A DNA stretch of 64,000 nucleotides from Alkalihalobacterium chitinilyticum. Lineage in GTDB: Bacteria > Bacillota > Bacilli > Bacillales > Bacillaceae_F. Shown one piece after another: positions 26,186 through 34,388 of this stretch. The translations under genes were made by a program, and so were the position numbers. Below the pieces are notes generated by a model, which had not been told where the DNA came from, ran no database searches, and saw only the letters and a program-made list of their open reading frames with translations. The stretch's first letter is position 1. Each line of letters opens with the position of its first letter. The stretch is from the NCBI RefSeq assembly GCF_029028005.1, contig NZ_JAOTPO010000002.1:186001-250000 (forward strand). Direction: 5' to 3'.

Positions 26186-27811
26186 TTGGATTTACAAACA
26201 ATACTCTTTGTGTTTTTCGGTGGTTTGGGTATCTTTTTATTCGGTATTAAATCAATGGGGGATGGACTTCAGAAAATTGCTGGAGATGGACTCAGAGATA
26301 TCCTGGATCGCTTCACGACTAATCCAGTAATGGGTGTGTTTGCAGGGATATTTGTAACTGTTCTATTGCAAACCAGTTCAGGTACTACCGTATTAACCAT
26401 TGGATTAGTAAATGCTGGCTTTATGACATTACAACAAGCCATAGGAGTCATCTTAGGAGCAAATATTGGTACGACGGTTACTGCTTTCATTATCGGTATT
26501 AAAATTACTGACTATGCACTACCAATTATAGCTTTAGGTGCATTTCTCATTTTCTTCTTTAAAAATCGAAAAGTAAATAATTATGGTCAAGTTGTTTTTG
26601 GTTTTGGTGCATTATTTTATGGTTTGAAATTAATGGGAGATGGCTTAAAGCCCATTCGTGATGTACAAGCATTTGCAGATTTAACGGTTAGTATGAGTGA
26701 AAACCCGTTATTAGGAGTACTAATTGGAACCATTTTTACAGTCGCAGTGCAAAGTTCATCCGCTTCAATTGGCTTGTTACAAACCCTTTATGCACAAGGT
26801 GCGATGGATTTAAATGCAGCTTTACCTGTATTATTTGGTGATAATATTGGTACAACAATCACAGCCATATTAGCAGCGATTGGTGCTTCAATTGCAGCAA
26901 AACGTGCAGCTGCAACCCATGTTATCTTTAACCTTATCGGTACTATTATTGTTTTAATTTTATTAGTACCATTTACTTATCTAGTAGAAACAATTCAAAG
27001 AGCATGGCAGCTTAACCCTGAAATGACAATCGCTTTTGCACACGGTATTTTCAACGTTTCGAATACTTTAATTCAATTACCGTTTATTGCAGTGCTAGCG
27101 TGGATTGTTGTAAAGCTCATCCCTGGAAAAGATTCAGCTGTAGAGTACAAAGCCGTTCACTTAGATGAAGCCTTTATTAGACAGTCTCCAGCGATTGCTT
27201 TAGGACAAGGACAAAAAGAGATATTGAGAATGGCTGAATTAGCTGAGAAAGGTCTTGAAGAGACTAGCTTATACTTGAAAACACATCAGAAGAAGCACGG
27301 GGAGCTAGTACCTCAGTTTGAAGATGCAATCAACAATTTAGATCGTAAAATTACAGATTATCTTGTTAAATTGTCGTCTCATTCTCTATCAGCGCAAGAT
27401 TCAAAGCTCCATTCAACACTGATGAGTACGATTCGTGATCTTGAGCGAATTGGAGATCATATGGAAAATATAATGGAATTAGTTGACTATCAAATTACAA
27501 ATAAAGTAAAGTTCTCTGACACAGCAATTAGTGACCTAGATGAAATGTTTGAGTTGACTCTATCTACTCTCAGACAGTCGATTAAAGCTTTGGAAACACA
27601 TGACATTGAAGAAGCTAGAGCAGTATTGGAGAAAGAAGAACGAATAGATAAAATGGAACGTGATCTTCGTAAAAAGCATATTATTCGATTAAATGAAGGT
27701 GCCTGTACGGGTCAAGCTGGTATCGTGTATGTTGATATTGTAAGTAACCTAGAACGTATTGGGGACCATGCGGTAAATATTGCTGACGATGTTATCGGAG
27801 AAGACGAATAA
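26186..27811 (+). CDS. nptA: Na/Pi cotransporter (NptA) with C-terminal PhoU domain
   Basis: Secondary phosphate transporter of the NptA/PNaS family, 541 residues. Two inverted Na_Pi_cotrans repeats contain the signature QTSSGTTVLTIGLV (near 55) and QSSSASIGLLQTLY (near 190), each in a re-entrant/membrane region with the matching GANIGTTVTA and GDNIGTTITA. A linker leads to a PhoU-like helical domain (about 350-540) with DLERIGDHMENI and NLERIGDHAVNI. The start is TTG 26186 after AAGGGATGA; no better start exists. Sodium coupling would suit an alkaliphile, but that is inference. PhoP boxes lie upstream. Confidence 0.92.
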   Translation: MDLQTILFVFFGGLGIFLFGIKSMGDGLQKIAGDGLRDILDRFTTNPVMGVFAGIFVTVLLQTSSGTTVLTIGLVNAGFMTLQQAIGVILGANIGTTVTAFIIGIKITDYALPIIALGAFLIFFFKNRKVNNYGQVVFGFGALFYGLKLMGDGLKPIRDVQAFADLTVSMSENPLLGVLIGTIFTVAVQSSSASIGLLQTLYAQGAMDLNAALPVLFGDNIGTTITAILAAIGASIAAKRAAATHVIFNLIGTIIVLILLVPFTYLVETIQRAWQLNPEMTIAFAHGIFNVSNTLIQLPFIAVLAWIVVKLIPGKDSAVEYKAVHLDEAFIRQSPAIALGQGQKEILRMAELAEKGLEETSLYLKTHQKKHGELVPQFEDAINNLDRKITDYLVKLSSHSLSAQDSKLHSTLMSTIRDLERIGDHMENIMELVDYQITNKVKFSDTAISDLDEMFELTLSTLRQSIKALETHDIEEARAVLEKEERIDKMERDLRKKHIIRLNEGACTGQAGIVYVDIVSNLERIGDHAVNIADDVIGEDE

Positions 27812-27822
27812 AATATAAATTG

Positions 27823-27853
27823 AGGCTGGCAATATTTTTGCCAGCCTTTTTTA
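27823..27853 (+). terminator. Terminator of nptA
   Basis: A 10-bp perfect stem AGGCTGGCAA/TTGCCAGCCT with a 5-base loop and T-run. Confidence 0.92.
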
Positions 27854-27928
27854 TTTTCGACAGGAACTTACAACTTTTTAGCGAATAGTATACTATCAGC
27901 AGGAATGGGATAGGAGTTGTAAAAAAAT

Positions 27929-28633
27929 ATGGGGGAAAACGCTGATCGATTTTTGGCAGCATTTAATTCAATTGAAAAAGCACTAAAAGATCAACTAAAT
28001 ATGCATCGTCATTTTTCTTTTTCGCGAATGATTGATGGCGCTAAGAAGAAACATCCACTCGTTGCAAAATATGAAATGGATTTAAAAAAATTTGCAGAAC
28101 TCAGAAATGTCATTGTTCATGAACAAACTGCACCTGATTTTGTCATTGCAGAGCCTCATCCTGGGATTGTTCAAACGATTGAAAAGATCCATCGGGAATT
28201 AATTAGTCCTGAGATGGTCATTCCGAAGTATAAACGACAAGTTAAGACGTTTAACATCGATGAGCCACTAGAAACTGTATTAGGAACGATTGAGCGACAT
28301 GCCTATACGCAATTCCCAATCTATGAAGATGGGAATTTTAAATGCCTTCTTACCAATTATGGTATAACCGCATGGCTGGCGCATCATCGTAATCAATTTG
28401 CTTTCGAAGTGGATAAGGTAAAGATTTCAGATGTTATTATTTATGAAAAACATATGAATAATGTGAAGTTTGTTTGTGTGAATAAATCAATTTATGATGT
28501 GAAAGAATTGTTTCTACACCATATCGATAAAAAAGTGACACGACTTGAGGCAGTGTTGATTACGGAAAATGGGAATCCAAATGAGCCATTGCTTGGGATT
28601 GTAACGCCATTTGATGCAATTCGCATCCCATAA
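27929..28633 (+). CDS. CBS-pair protein with helical, HEPN-like N-terminus
   Basis: A 234-residue soluble protein. Residues 1-70 are helical and contain LRNVIVHE, an R-X4-H pattern like that of HEPN-type folds. Residues 95-234 form a pair of CBS motifs (TFNIDEPLETVLGTIERHAYTQ..., FVCVNKSIYDVKELFLHH..., LLGIVTPFDAIRIP), which usually bind adenine nucleotides. It starts at ATG after AGGAGTTG and stands alone between nptA and yisL. The function is unknown; nucleotide sensing is plausible from the CBS pair only. The HEPN resemblance is weak and may reflect a common helix motif. Confidence 0.8.
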   Translation: MGENADRFLAAFNSIEKALKDQLNMHRHFSFSRMIDGAKKKHPLVAKYEMDLKKFAELRNVIVHEQTAPDFVIAEPHPGIVQTIEKIHRELISPEMVIPKYKRQVKTFNIDEPLETVLGTIERHAYTQFPIYEDGNFKCLLTNYGITAWLAHHRNQFAFEVDKVKISDVIIYEKHMNNVKFVCVNKSIYDVKELFLHHIDKKVTRLEAVLITENGNPNEPLLGIVTPFDAIRIP

Positions 28634-28715
28634 AAAAGTTATTTATTTTGGTTTATTGTCGACGTTATATTATAATGGTAGAGGATTATAAATTTATTTG
28701 TTTTAGGAGGATAAC

Positions 28716-29078
28716 ATGTATACAGGTTTATTACATACCCATTCCAGTTCATGGGCGATAACAGTGTTATTATTTTTTATTGCTTATTTCTTAATTAAAG
28801 CCAATAAAGAAAAGGGAGCAAAAATCGTTCATATGATTTTACGCCTATTCTACGTGATTATGGTTCTTACAGGAATTGGACTATTAATTCAGTGGAATTT
28901 TGCATTCACATTCGTATTAAAAGGTATTTTGGCTATCTCTTTAATATACTTTATGGAAATGATTTTAGTTCGTACGAAAAAAGATGCATTAGCAGGCAAA
29001 GGACCTTACTATTGGATTATGTTTGTTGCTACATTAGTCCTTGTTGTTCTAATCGGATTTAATGTAATTGCATTCTAA
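28716..29078 (+). CDS. yisL: YisL family (UPF0344) membrane protein
   Basis: A 120-residue integral membrane protein with four hydrophobic segments, matching UPF0344/YisL in length and in its opening TGLLHTHSSSWAITVLLFF. Other recognisable parts are HMILRLFYVIMVLTGIGLLI and the C-terminal PYYWIMFVATLVLVVLIGF. Its biological role is not established. ATG follows TTAGGAGGAT. It is a single gene with its own terminator. Confidence 0.9.
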   Translation: MYTGLLHTHSSSWAITVLLFFIAYFLIKANKEKGAKIVHMILRLFYVIMVLTGIGLLIQWNFAFTFVLKGILAISLIYFMEMILVRTKKDALAGKGPYYWIMFVATLVLVVLIGFNVIAF

Positions 29079-29089
29079 TTGAAAAGAAG

Positions 29090-29117
29090 CAGACTCCAAT
29101 GTGGGTCTGTTTTTTTA
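29090..29117 (+). terminator. Terminator of yisL
   Basis: A 7-bp stem CAGACTC/GGGTCTG with one G-U pair and a 6-base loop is followed by a run of eight T. Confidence 0.85.
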
Positions 29118-29330
29118 TTTTGGAAAAGCTGTATATGGAACGGTGTTTAATATTCAGGTGGATCATTATGCCTTTTCCTACTTTTTTTTCATGTATGAAG
29201 TGACGTTATTGACTTAACTGTTTGAATATTTACACCTATTTTACAAATTAGATATTTACAAACGAACACTAATTGGTTATAATTTCCTTTGTAAGAACAA
29301 TAACTATTAAAAGGAAAGGGGCTGAACAAA

Positions 29331-29420
29331 ATGATGAGAGCAGTAAAATCAACATATATCTTACAATTAAATACTTTTATCATACGTTTGGTTCCTGGAT
29401 ATAGACTGTTTTCTATTTAA
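29331..29420 (+). CDS. Small ORF (29 aa) upstream of the yrzI-like genes
   Basis: A 30-codon frame beginning ATG-ATG follows AAAGGAAAGGGG. The product is a short basic/hydrophobic peptide rich in Ile, Leu and Tyr, ending RLFSI, with no recognised family. A strong hairpin terminator lies 25 bases after its stop, so it may be a self-contained short transcript or leader peptide. The support is the ribosome-binding site and placement next to two further small ORFs. Confidence 0.5.
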   Translation: MMRAVKSTYILQLNTFIIRLVPGYRLFSI

Positions 29421-29445
29421 TGTATTTTCTTTTATTTTGTTATAG

Positions 29446-29482
29446 AAAGCCACAGGTCAGAGGCCGACCTGTGGCTTTTTCT
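29446..29482 (+). terminator. Strong terminator or attenuator after the first small ORF
   Basis: A perfect 13-bp stem AAAGCCACAGGTC/GACCTGTGGCTTT with a 7-base loop and T-run. It separates the 29-codon ORF from the next two small ORFs and could act as a conditional attenuator. Confidence 0.88.
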
Positions 29483-29524
29483 ATATATATTGACTTATAA
29501 AATACAAAAAAGGAGGTAATAACA

Positions 29525-29584
29525 ATGATGATTGTTCAATGTGCTGTAATTAACTGGTATGAAAAGGTGAAAGGCCTCACCTAA
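29525..29584 (+). CDS. 19-aa small ORF preceding yrzI
   Basis: A 20-codon frame with a perfect AAAAGGAGG site 8 bases before its ATG. The peptide contains a Glu-Lys pair at residues 13-14 (EKVKG). In B. subtilis the yrzI mRNA carries a comparable tiny ORF (S1025) that is cut by the ribosome-associated nuclease Rae1 during translation, as I recall. Position and strong initiation suggest an analogue, but sequence identity with S1025 was not checked. Confidence 0.55.
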   Translation: MMIVQCAVINWYEKVKGLT

Positions 29585-29614
29585 TCATGTTTTATGAAAA
29601 GGAGGCAGTAAATT

Positions 29615-29764
29615 ATGACGATTCAATTTTTATTTTTCACAATTACGATTACAAAGCGTAAACAAGCGGGACGTGATATAGAAAAATATTACAAACGCGA
29701 AAAAAGTGAAAAACGAATGCAAGATACAATTGACCGTTATCGACATATGCGTCAGTATCTCTAA
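29615..29764 (+). CDS. yrzI: YrzI family small protein
   Basis: A 49-residue peptide starting MTIQFLFFTITITKRK, the characteristic hydrophobic then basic opening of the YrzI family, followed by a highly charged helix (IEKYYKREKSEKRMQDTI). The ATG follows AAAAGGAGG. The hydrophobic segment could insert into the membrane. The B. subtilis counterpart is a small peptide of poorly defined, possibly toxic, function. It is preceded by two smaller ORFs and followed by a terminator. Confidence 0.8.
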   Translation: MTIQFLFFTITITKRKQAGRDIEKYYKREKSEKRMQDTIDRYRHMRQYL

Positions 29765-29776
29765 TATAAACATCAA

Positions 29777-29806
29777 AAAAGAGCGTTCTAAAATGAACGC
29801 TCTTTT
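29777..29806. terminator. Bidirectional terminator between yrzI and phnE
   Basis: A perfect 12-bp stem AAAAGAGCGTTC/GAACGCTCTTTT with a 6-base loop serves the convergent yrzI and phn transcripts. Confidence 0.88.
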
Positions 29807-29816
29807 ACTATTACCA

Positions 29817-30617
29817 TTAAACGATACGCTTACGAATTTGGGCACTGATGGTGTCAATAATCGTTACGACGATAATTATGACAAGTAAAATCATTCCTAC
29901 TTCATCCCATTTACGGTTTGCAATGGAAATGGTAATTAAAGTACCAATTCCCCCCGCACCGATAATTCCTAAAATCGTAGAGGCACGGACGTCAATTTCA
30001 AATCGATAGATCGCATACGATAAAAATTCAGGAATAATCTGAGGTAAAACTCCGTAGAAAAGAACCTGTATTCGATTCGCTCCATTTGCTTGAAGTGCTT
30101 CCACAACATGCATGTCAATTGATTCAATAACTTCTGAGTAAAGTTTTCCAAGCATCCCAATCGAACCGATTGCAATCGCTAAAACGCCGGCAAACGGTCG
30201 TGGACCAACAGCAGCAACGAACATTAAAGCTAGTACTAACTCAGGAAACGCACGGATACCGTTTAAAGCACCTTTAGAAAGGTTGTTTAATACTTTGTTC
30301 TTGACCATATTACTAGCGGCAAAAAATCCAAATGGAATTGCTAAAATGGCAGCTAGCAGTGTTCCTGTGTATGCCATTTGTAAGGTTTGCCACATTAAGC
30401 CCATGACTTTTGGAAAGGCACTCCAATCTGGTGAAAAAAGTTGTGGAATGACTCGACCAAAATTGTTTATTGTTTGTTGACTGAAAATTCGCTCCCAGCG
30501 AATATCAATGGAAACAAACGTCCAAGTATATAGAGCAATGATAGCAACTGCAATAAGAATGTTACGAATAATCTTCTTAACCGAACGTTTTTTCTTCGGT
30601 GGCATAATTAGTTCCAT
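29817..30617 (-). CDS. phnE: Phosphonate ABC transporter permease PhnE, second
   Basis: Membrane subunit of a PhnCDE-type importer, 266 residues. The N-terminus is basic (KKKRSVKK), then there are about six membrane spans. The permease docking loop reads VEALQANGANRIQVLFYGVLPQIIPEF near 168, and the last spans include STILGIIGAGGIGTLI. Its ATG overlaps the stop of the other phnE by one base. Two different PhnE subunits in one operon imply a heterodimeric channel. A second ATG four codons in is an alternative start. Confidence 0.93.
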   Translation of the reverse strand: MELIMPPKKKRSVKKIIRNILIAVAIIALYTWTFVSIDIRWERIFSQQTINNFGRVIPQLFSPDWSAFPKVMGLMWQTLQMAYTGTLLAAILAIPFGFFAASNMVKNKVLNNLSKGALNGIRAFPELVLALMFVAAVGPRPFAGVLAIAIGSIGMLGKLYSEVIESIDMHVVEALQANGANRIQVLFYGVLPQIIPEFLSYAIYRFEIDVRASTILGIIGAGGIGTLITISIANRKWDEVGMILLVIIIVVTIIDTISAQIRKRIV

Positions 30618-31408
30618 TAGACAATTCTCTCCCTTATCTTATTACTAATGTAGTCAATGATGATTACAGCTAAGAAAATGATTAGAATAATCGTCATGAC
30701 TCTCGGGTAATTGAAGAAACTTATTTGTTGCTGAAGTAATAAGCCGATACCACCAGCTCCGACAAAACCTAAAACAGTTGAGGCACGAACGTTTACTTCA
30801 AAAACATACAAGCTAAAGGAGACGAATTGTGGTAATACTTGCGGAAGTACCGCATACCAGATTACTTGAATGGTATTTCCTCCAGATGCACGGATAGCAT
30901 CTAGCGGGTTCATATCAATGGCTTCGATTGTCTCATACATTAATTTTGCGAGAAGACCTAGAGAAAAAATAAATAGAGCGATAATCCCAGGGAAAACACC
31001 TACACCGAAAATACCGACGAAAATAATGGCTAGTAAAATGTCTGGTATTGTACGCAAGACATTCATAATAAAACGTACAGGTTGGTGGATCCAAGGACTC
31101 GGGAATAGATTTGCTGCTGATAATAAGAAAATAGGGACACTCACAATGGCAGCAAGAGTTGTTGCAATAATTGCCATATGGATCGTTTCGGCTAGCTTGT
31201 CCCAAACTTGTGGTGCATACGACCAGTTTGGTGGGAATAAATCAGTTAAGATCCGCTGAAAGCCGCCCCAACCCTTAATAAGGTCAACGGGTGTTGAACG
31301 TGTAGCCCAAGATGTGTAAATATATATACCGACGATAGCTATGAGAATAATCGTCATTCGTAGCTTCGCTCTTGAGGAAACAACGCTTTTTATTTGGGGA
31401 TTACTCAT
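30617..31408 (-). CDS. phnE: Phosphonate ABC transporter permease PhnE, first
   Basis: 263-residue permease with a first span at MTIILIAIVGIYIYTS, family region LRTIPDILLAIIFVGIFGVG near 120, docking loop LDAIRASGGNTIQVIWYAVLPQVLPQF near 170 and STVLGFVGAGGIGLLL near 215. The start overlaps phnC by 8 bases and its end overlaps the second phnE by one base, showing tight translational coupling. Confidence 0.93.
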   Translation of the reverse strand: MSNPQIKSVVSSRAKLRMTIILIAIVGIYIYTSWATRSTPVDLIKGWGGFQRILTDLFPPNWSYAPQVWDKLAETIHMAIIATTLAAIVSVPIFLLSAANLFPSPWIHQPVRFIMNVLRTIPDILLAIIFVGIFGVGVFPGIIALFIFSLGLLAKLMYETIEAIDMNPLDAIRASGGNTIQVIWYAVLPQVLPQFVSFSLYVFEVNVRASTVLGFVGAGGIGLLLQQQISFFNYPRVMTIILIIFLAVIIIDYISNKIRERIV

Positions 31409-32177
31409 CTTCTTGACCCCCTACAAGGTCATCCTCTCGAATTTTTCGACCGTAAATCTCTTCAAATGTTTGTTCAGATACATCACTGGCAGGTCCATCA
31501 AAAACGACTTCTCCTGCACGCATTCCAATAATACGATCAGCATATTCCATCGCCATATCGATAAAGTGGAGGTTAACTATTGTTGTGATATTGTCTTCTT
31601 TGTTTACTTTACGTAAATACGTCATTACTTGATGTGAAGTTGGTGGATCAAGACTTGCAACCGGCTCATCTGCCAGAATAATTTTAGGTTGTTGAGTTAG
31701 CACACGCGCAATAGCTACACGTTGTTGTTGTCCACCGCTTAATTGATCTGCACGACTATATACTTTTTCAGCAATGTTGACACGCTCAAGGCTGCGATAG
31801 GCTAGTGAAACGGCTTCCTTAGGGAAGATGTTTAGTAAACTAGCAATCGTACCTGTATGACCTAAACGACCTGATATAACATTCTTCATTACAGTGGAAC
31901 GTTTTACTAGATTGTAGTTTTGAAAGATCATCCCTACTTCAGTACGAAGCTTTCTTAGTTTGCGCTGGTTATATTTTAGAATATCCTCGTTATCAATGAG
32001 TAATTCACCATCTGTAGGTGTAACAAGACGGTTCATACTACGAATAAGAGTGGATTTTCCTGCACCAGACAATCCTACAATTACTACAAACTCACCTTGA
32101 TTTATTTTAAGGTTTACATTTTTTAATCCTTGCGTACCATTAGGATAGACAAGTGATACGTCTTTAAATTCGATCAT
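31401..32177 (-). CDS. phnC: Phosphonate ABC transporter ATP-binding protein
   Basis: 258-residue ATPase energising phosphonate (or phosphite-like anion) uptake. Walker A GLSGAGKSTLIRSMNRL is near residue 33, with Q-loop MIFQNYNLVKRSTVMKNVISGRLG typical of PhnC, signature [15 protein letters not shown] near 148, Walker B IILADEPVASLDP and a final switch NLHFIDMA. It is second in the operon, after phnD and a palindromic spacer. Confidence 0.95.
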   Translation of the reverse strand: MIEFKDVSLVYPNGTQGLKNVNLKINQGEFVVIVGLSGAGKSTLIRSMNRLVTPTDGELLIDNEDILKYNQRKLRKLRTEVGMIFQNYNLVKRSTVMKNVISGRLGHTGTIASLLNIFPKEAVSLAYRSLERVNIAEKVYSRADQLSGGQQQRVAIARVLTQQPKIILADEPVASLDPPTSHQVMTYLRKVNKEDNITTIVNLHFIDMAMEYADRIIGMRAGEVVFDGPASDVSEQTFEEIYGRKIREDDLVGGQEDE

Positions 32178-32215
32178 TTCTTTCCCTCATTTCGTAAGCT
32201 TTGTAGAAGGTGTTT

Positions 32216-32280
32216 GGCCCCTCTTCTTATGTTCTATTCATATAGGACATAAGAGGAGGGGAGAAGTTAACTTCTCCCCT
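32216..32280. repeat. Double palindrome between phnD and phnC
   Basis: AGGGGAGAAG-TTAA-CTTCTCCCCT (32257-32280) is a perfect 24-base palindrome. Just left of it, CCCCTCTTCTTATG (from about 32218) opposes CATAAGAGGAGGGG (ending about 32261) with two imperfect pairs. There is no T-run in the phn direction, so it probably stabilises phnD mRNA or dampens read-through rather than ending transcription. Confidence 0.75.
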
Positions 32281-32314
32281 AATACATTTTTTAATAGTTT
32301 AATAACTAGTTAGA

Positions 32315-33268
32315 TTATTTTAACATGTCTGGGAAAACGGCAGCTGTTTCACGAACTACATCGTAGTCGCTGTCAGAAGCTGTATCAATACCAGTCCAGT
32401 TATAAACTTCATCCATAATTGTTAACATTTCTTCGTCATCGTTAAATGCCATGAATGCTGCAACGATAGCATCTCTTAACTCTTGAGGTAGGTTAGTATT
32501 TAAAGAGATTGTGTCGTTTGGAATTTCAGCAGTGTAACCAAGTACACGAAGATCTGTCATAGCTTCAGGATAGTCTCCTTCAATTGCTGTACGAGCATCA
32601 TCGAATGTTGTTGCAACATCTGCATTTCCTTCTAGTACTTGAATTAAAGCGTTATCATGACCACCAGATTGGATCATATCAGAAAAGAAACCAGCGATGT
32701 TCTCTGAATCAACACCGTATTCGTTAACTAATTGTGCAGCAGGGAATAAGTAACCACTTGTTGAAGCAAGATCTGGGAAAGCCCAAACTTTTCCTTCTAA
32801 ATCTTCAATAGATTGGATGTCTGAATCTGTACGAACTGTGTATTGAGCTTTATACGTTGAGCTACCGTGACGAATTGATTTTAATACAGCTTCAATGTTG
32901 TCATAACGGTCAGTAGCTAATACGTAACCGAATGCTGGGATGAAACCAATATGTACTTGGTCATTACCCATTGCTTCTACTAATGCTGTGTAGTTAGTCA
33001 TAACTTCACCACGAACGGTTACACCTAACTCAGCCGAAAGACGGTCTGCAAGAGGAGCAACTGTGTCTGCGATGTTAGCTGAATCTTGAGAAGGAACAAA
33101 TCCCATCACTAGTTCAGCAGGGTAATCCGCAGCTGGTGCTTCTTCAGTAGTTTCTGGTGTGTCTCCACCAGCAGTTTCTTCTGGAGCAGGAGTTTCATCA
33201 GCTGTTCCACAGCCAACTAGTGCAACACTCATTGCTACAGCTAATACAAATGAATAAATTTTCTTCAT
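32315..33268 (-). CDS. phnD: Phosphonate ABC transporter substrate-binding lipoprotein
   Basis: Extracellular binding protein, 317 residues from ATG 33268 behind AGAGGTG. The signal peptide ends in lipobox ALVGC (Cys20). An acidic linker follows, then a PhnD-type domain: LVMGFVPSQDSANIADTVAPLADRLS near 50, GNDQVHIGFIPAFGYVLA near 105, and FFSDMIQSGGHDNALIQVLEGNADVATTFDDAR near 190. It is first in the phnDCEE operon. The substrate could be phosphonate, phosphite or a related ester; no phosphonate-degrading genes are in the window. Confidence 0.93.
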   Translation of the reverse strand: MKKIYSFVLAVAMSVALVGCGTADETPAPEETAGGDTPETTEEAPAADYPAELVMGFVPSQDSANIADTVAPLADRLSAELGVTVRGEVMTNYTALVEAMGNDQVHIGFIPAFGYVLATDRYDNIEAVLKSIRHGSSTYKAQYTVRTDSDIQSIEDLEGKVWAFPDLASTSGYLFPAAQLVNEYGVDSENIAGFFSDMIQSGGHDNALIQVLEGNADVATTFDDARTAIEGDYPEAMTDLRVLGYTAEIPNDTISLNTNLPQELRDAIVAAFMAFNDDEEMLTIMDEVYNWTGIDTASDSDYDVVRETAAVFPDMLK

Positions 33269-33383
33269 TTCTTTTTTCACCTCTGTAAGAAATTTGTAGT
33301 ACTTTGTCATTATGCAACATAATTCAAAAAAAATCTATAGGTAGTACGAACATCTTTAAACTTTCTTAAAATAATTATTCGTA

Positions 33384-33411
33384 TCTTAACGAAATTTACG
33401 TTAAATTTACA
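33384..33411. promoter_or_regulatory. Possible PhoP boxes between phnD and the HAD gene
   Basis: TTTACG (33395) and TTTACA (33406) are 11 bp apart on the + strand, with a weak copy at 33384. The boxes face the HAD gene rather than phnD, and the -10 spacing is not as in the pst promoters, so the assignment is tentative. Confidence 0.35.
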
Positions 33412-33505
33412 ATAGAATGGTTTACTTCATCAGTGAAACCTGTATATTAGGTATTATATTTGTATGTTATCTTTTTTCTAATATAATTCTTTCGAGGTGA
33501 ATATA

Positions 33506-34336
33506 ATGAAACACATTTTTAAGGATAGTCAATTAATTGTCTTTGATTTGGATGGAACACTTTACGAAGGTACAGAGCACTTTGACTATTATGCGAGACA
33601 TTTAATGAATAAACTGGCTAATGATGTTCAAGACACTTTTTATAAAGAATATGAACAAGCGAAATCTGGGAACCATGTCGTACAAATTGGTAAAGCCTAT
33701 GATGTGAACCGCGATGTGCTTCTCTCCATTGATCCGATGAAGTTGACGGTAACGAAAGTGGAAGAGTGGGACGGCACGGTTTGGGGCGAGGAGCAGATAA
33801 AAACTTTCTTTCCTAATGAAGTCAACTTTGATTTTGAAAATATCGTAGCTATAGGAGATGGGTGGTGGCTTCCTTTTACTGTGGCTAAACATTACGGAAT
33901 AGACGATTGTTACAGCAGCTATTTAGCAACTAAGGAATATATGGTCACTGAAGCATTTGAACTTCAAGCCATTCCTGGATTAAAAGAGTGGATCCTTGAA
34001 TTACAAAACCAGGGGAAGACGACTGTATTACTTACAAATAGTGATAAAGAAGATGTGTTAAGGCTACTAAAAGAATTAGAACTTCTTGACGTATTTACAC
34101 ATATTGTTTCATCTGCAAGAAAGCCATCGTTTACGGTTGATATTTTCAGGCATTTAATGGATCAGTATGATGTGAAAGAAGAAGAGGTAATCTCTATTGG
34201 GGATAATTTTATTAATGAAATCGCCCCTGCCCTTTTACTTGGGATGAAAGCCATTTACATACAACCACATGAAACAGATCTTATGGAAACGAACACTCTT
34301 CAAATTGTCAATAAAATCTCAGAATGTTTTAAGTAA
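33506..34336 (+). CDS. HAD-superfamily hydrolase
   Basis: A 276-residue haloacid-dehalogenase-fold phosphatase. Motif I VFDLDGTLYEG (near 12), motif II LLTNSDKED (near 175), a Lys in ARKPSFTVDIF (near 207) and motif IV SIGDNFINEIAPALLLGMKAIYI (near 230) are intact. A helical cap lies between motifs I and II. The ATG at 33506 has GAGGTG 7 bases upstream; the GTG at 33497 is within that site. The substrate is unknown. Its position beside phn genes and possible PhoP boxes hints at phosphate salvage. Confidence 0.88.
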   Translation: MKHIFKDSQLIVFDLDGTLYEGTEHFDYYARHLMNKLANDVQDTFYKEYEQAKSGNHVVQIGKAYDVNRDVLLSIDPMKLTVTKVEEWDGTVWGEEQIKTFFPNEVNFDFENIVAIGDGWWLPFTVAKHYGIDDCYSSYLATKEYMVTEAFELQAIPGLKEWILELQNQGKTTVLLTNSDKEDVLRLLKELELLDVFTHIVSSARKPSFTVDIFRHLMDQYDVKEEEVISIGDNFINEIAPALLLGMKAIYIQPHETDLMETNTLQIVNKISECFK

Positions 34337-34350
34337 GGTAAGAATAGTAG

Positions 34351-34388
34351 AAAGCTAGAGACTCTATTTATTAAGTCTCTAGCTTTTT
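34351..34388. terminator. Bidirectional terminator, HAD gene and EamA transporter
   Basis: A perfect 13-bp stem AAAGCTAGAGACT/AGTCTCTAGCTTT with a 10-base loop and T-run. It overlaps the 3' end of the convergent EamA gene. Confidence 0.85.

Noticed and set aside
33384-33411. Confident PhoP control of phnD
   Set aside because: The two good hexamers face the other way and the -10 geometry differs from the pst promoters, so it is listed only as a possibility.
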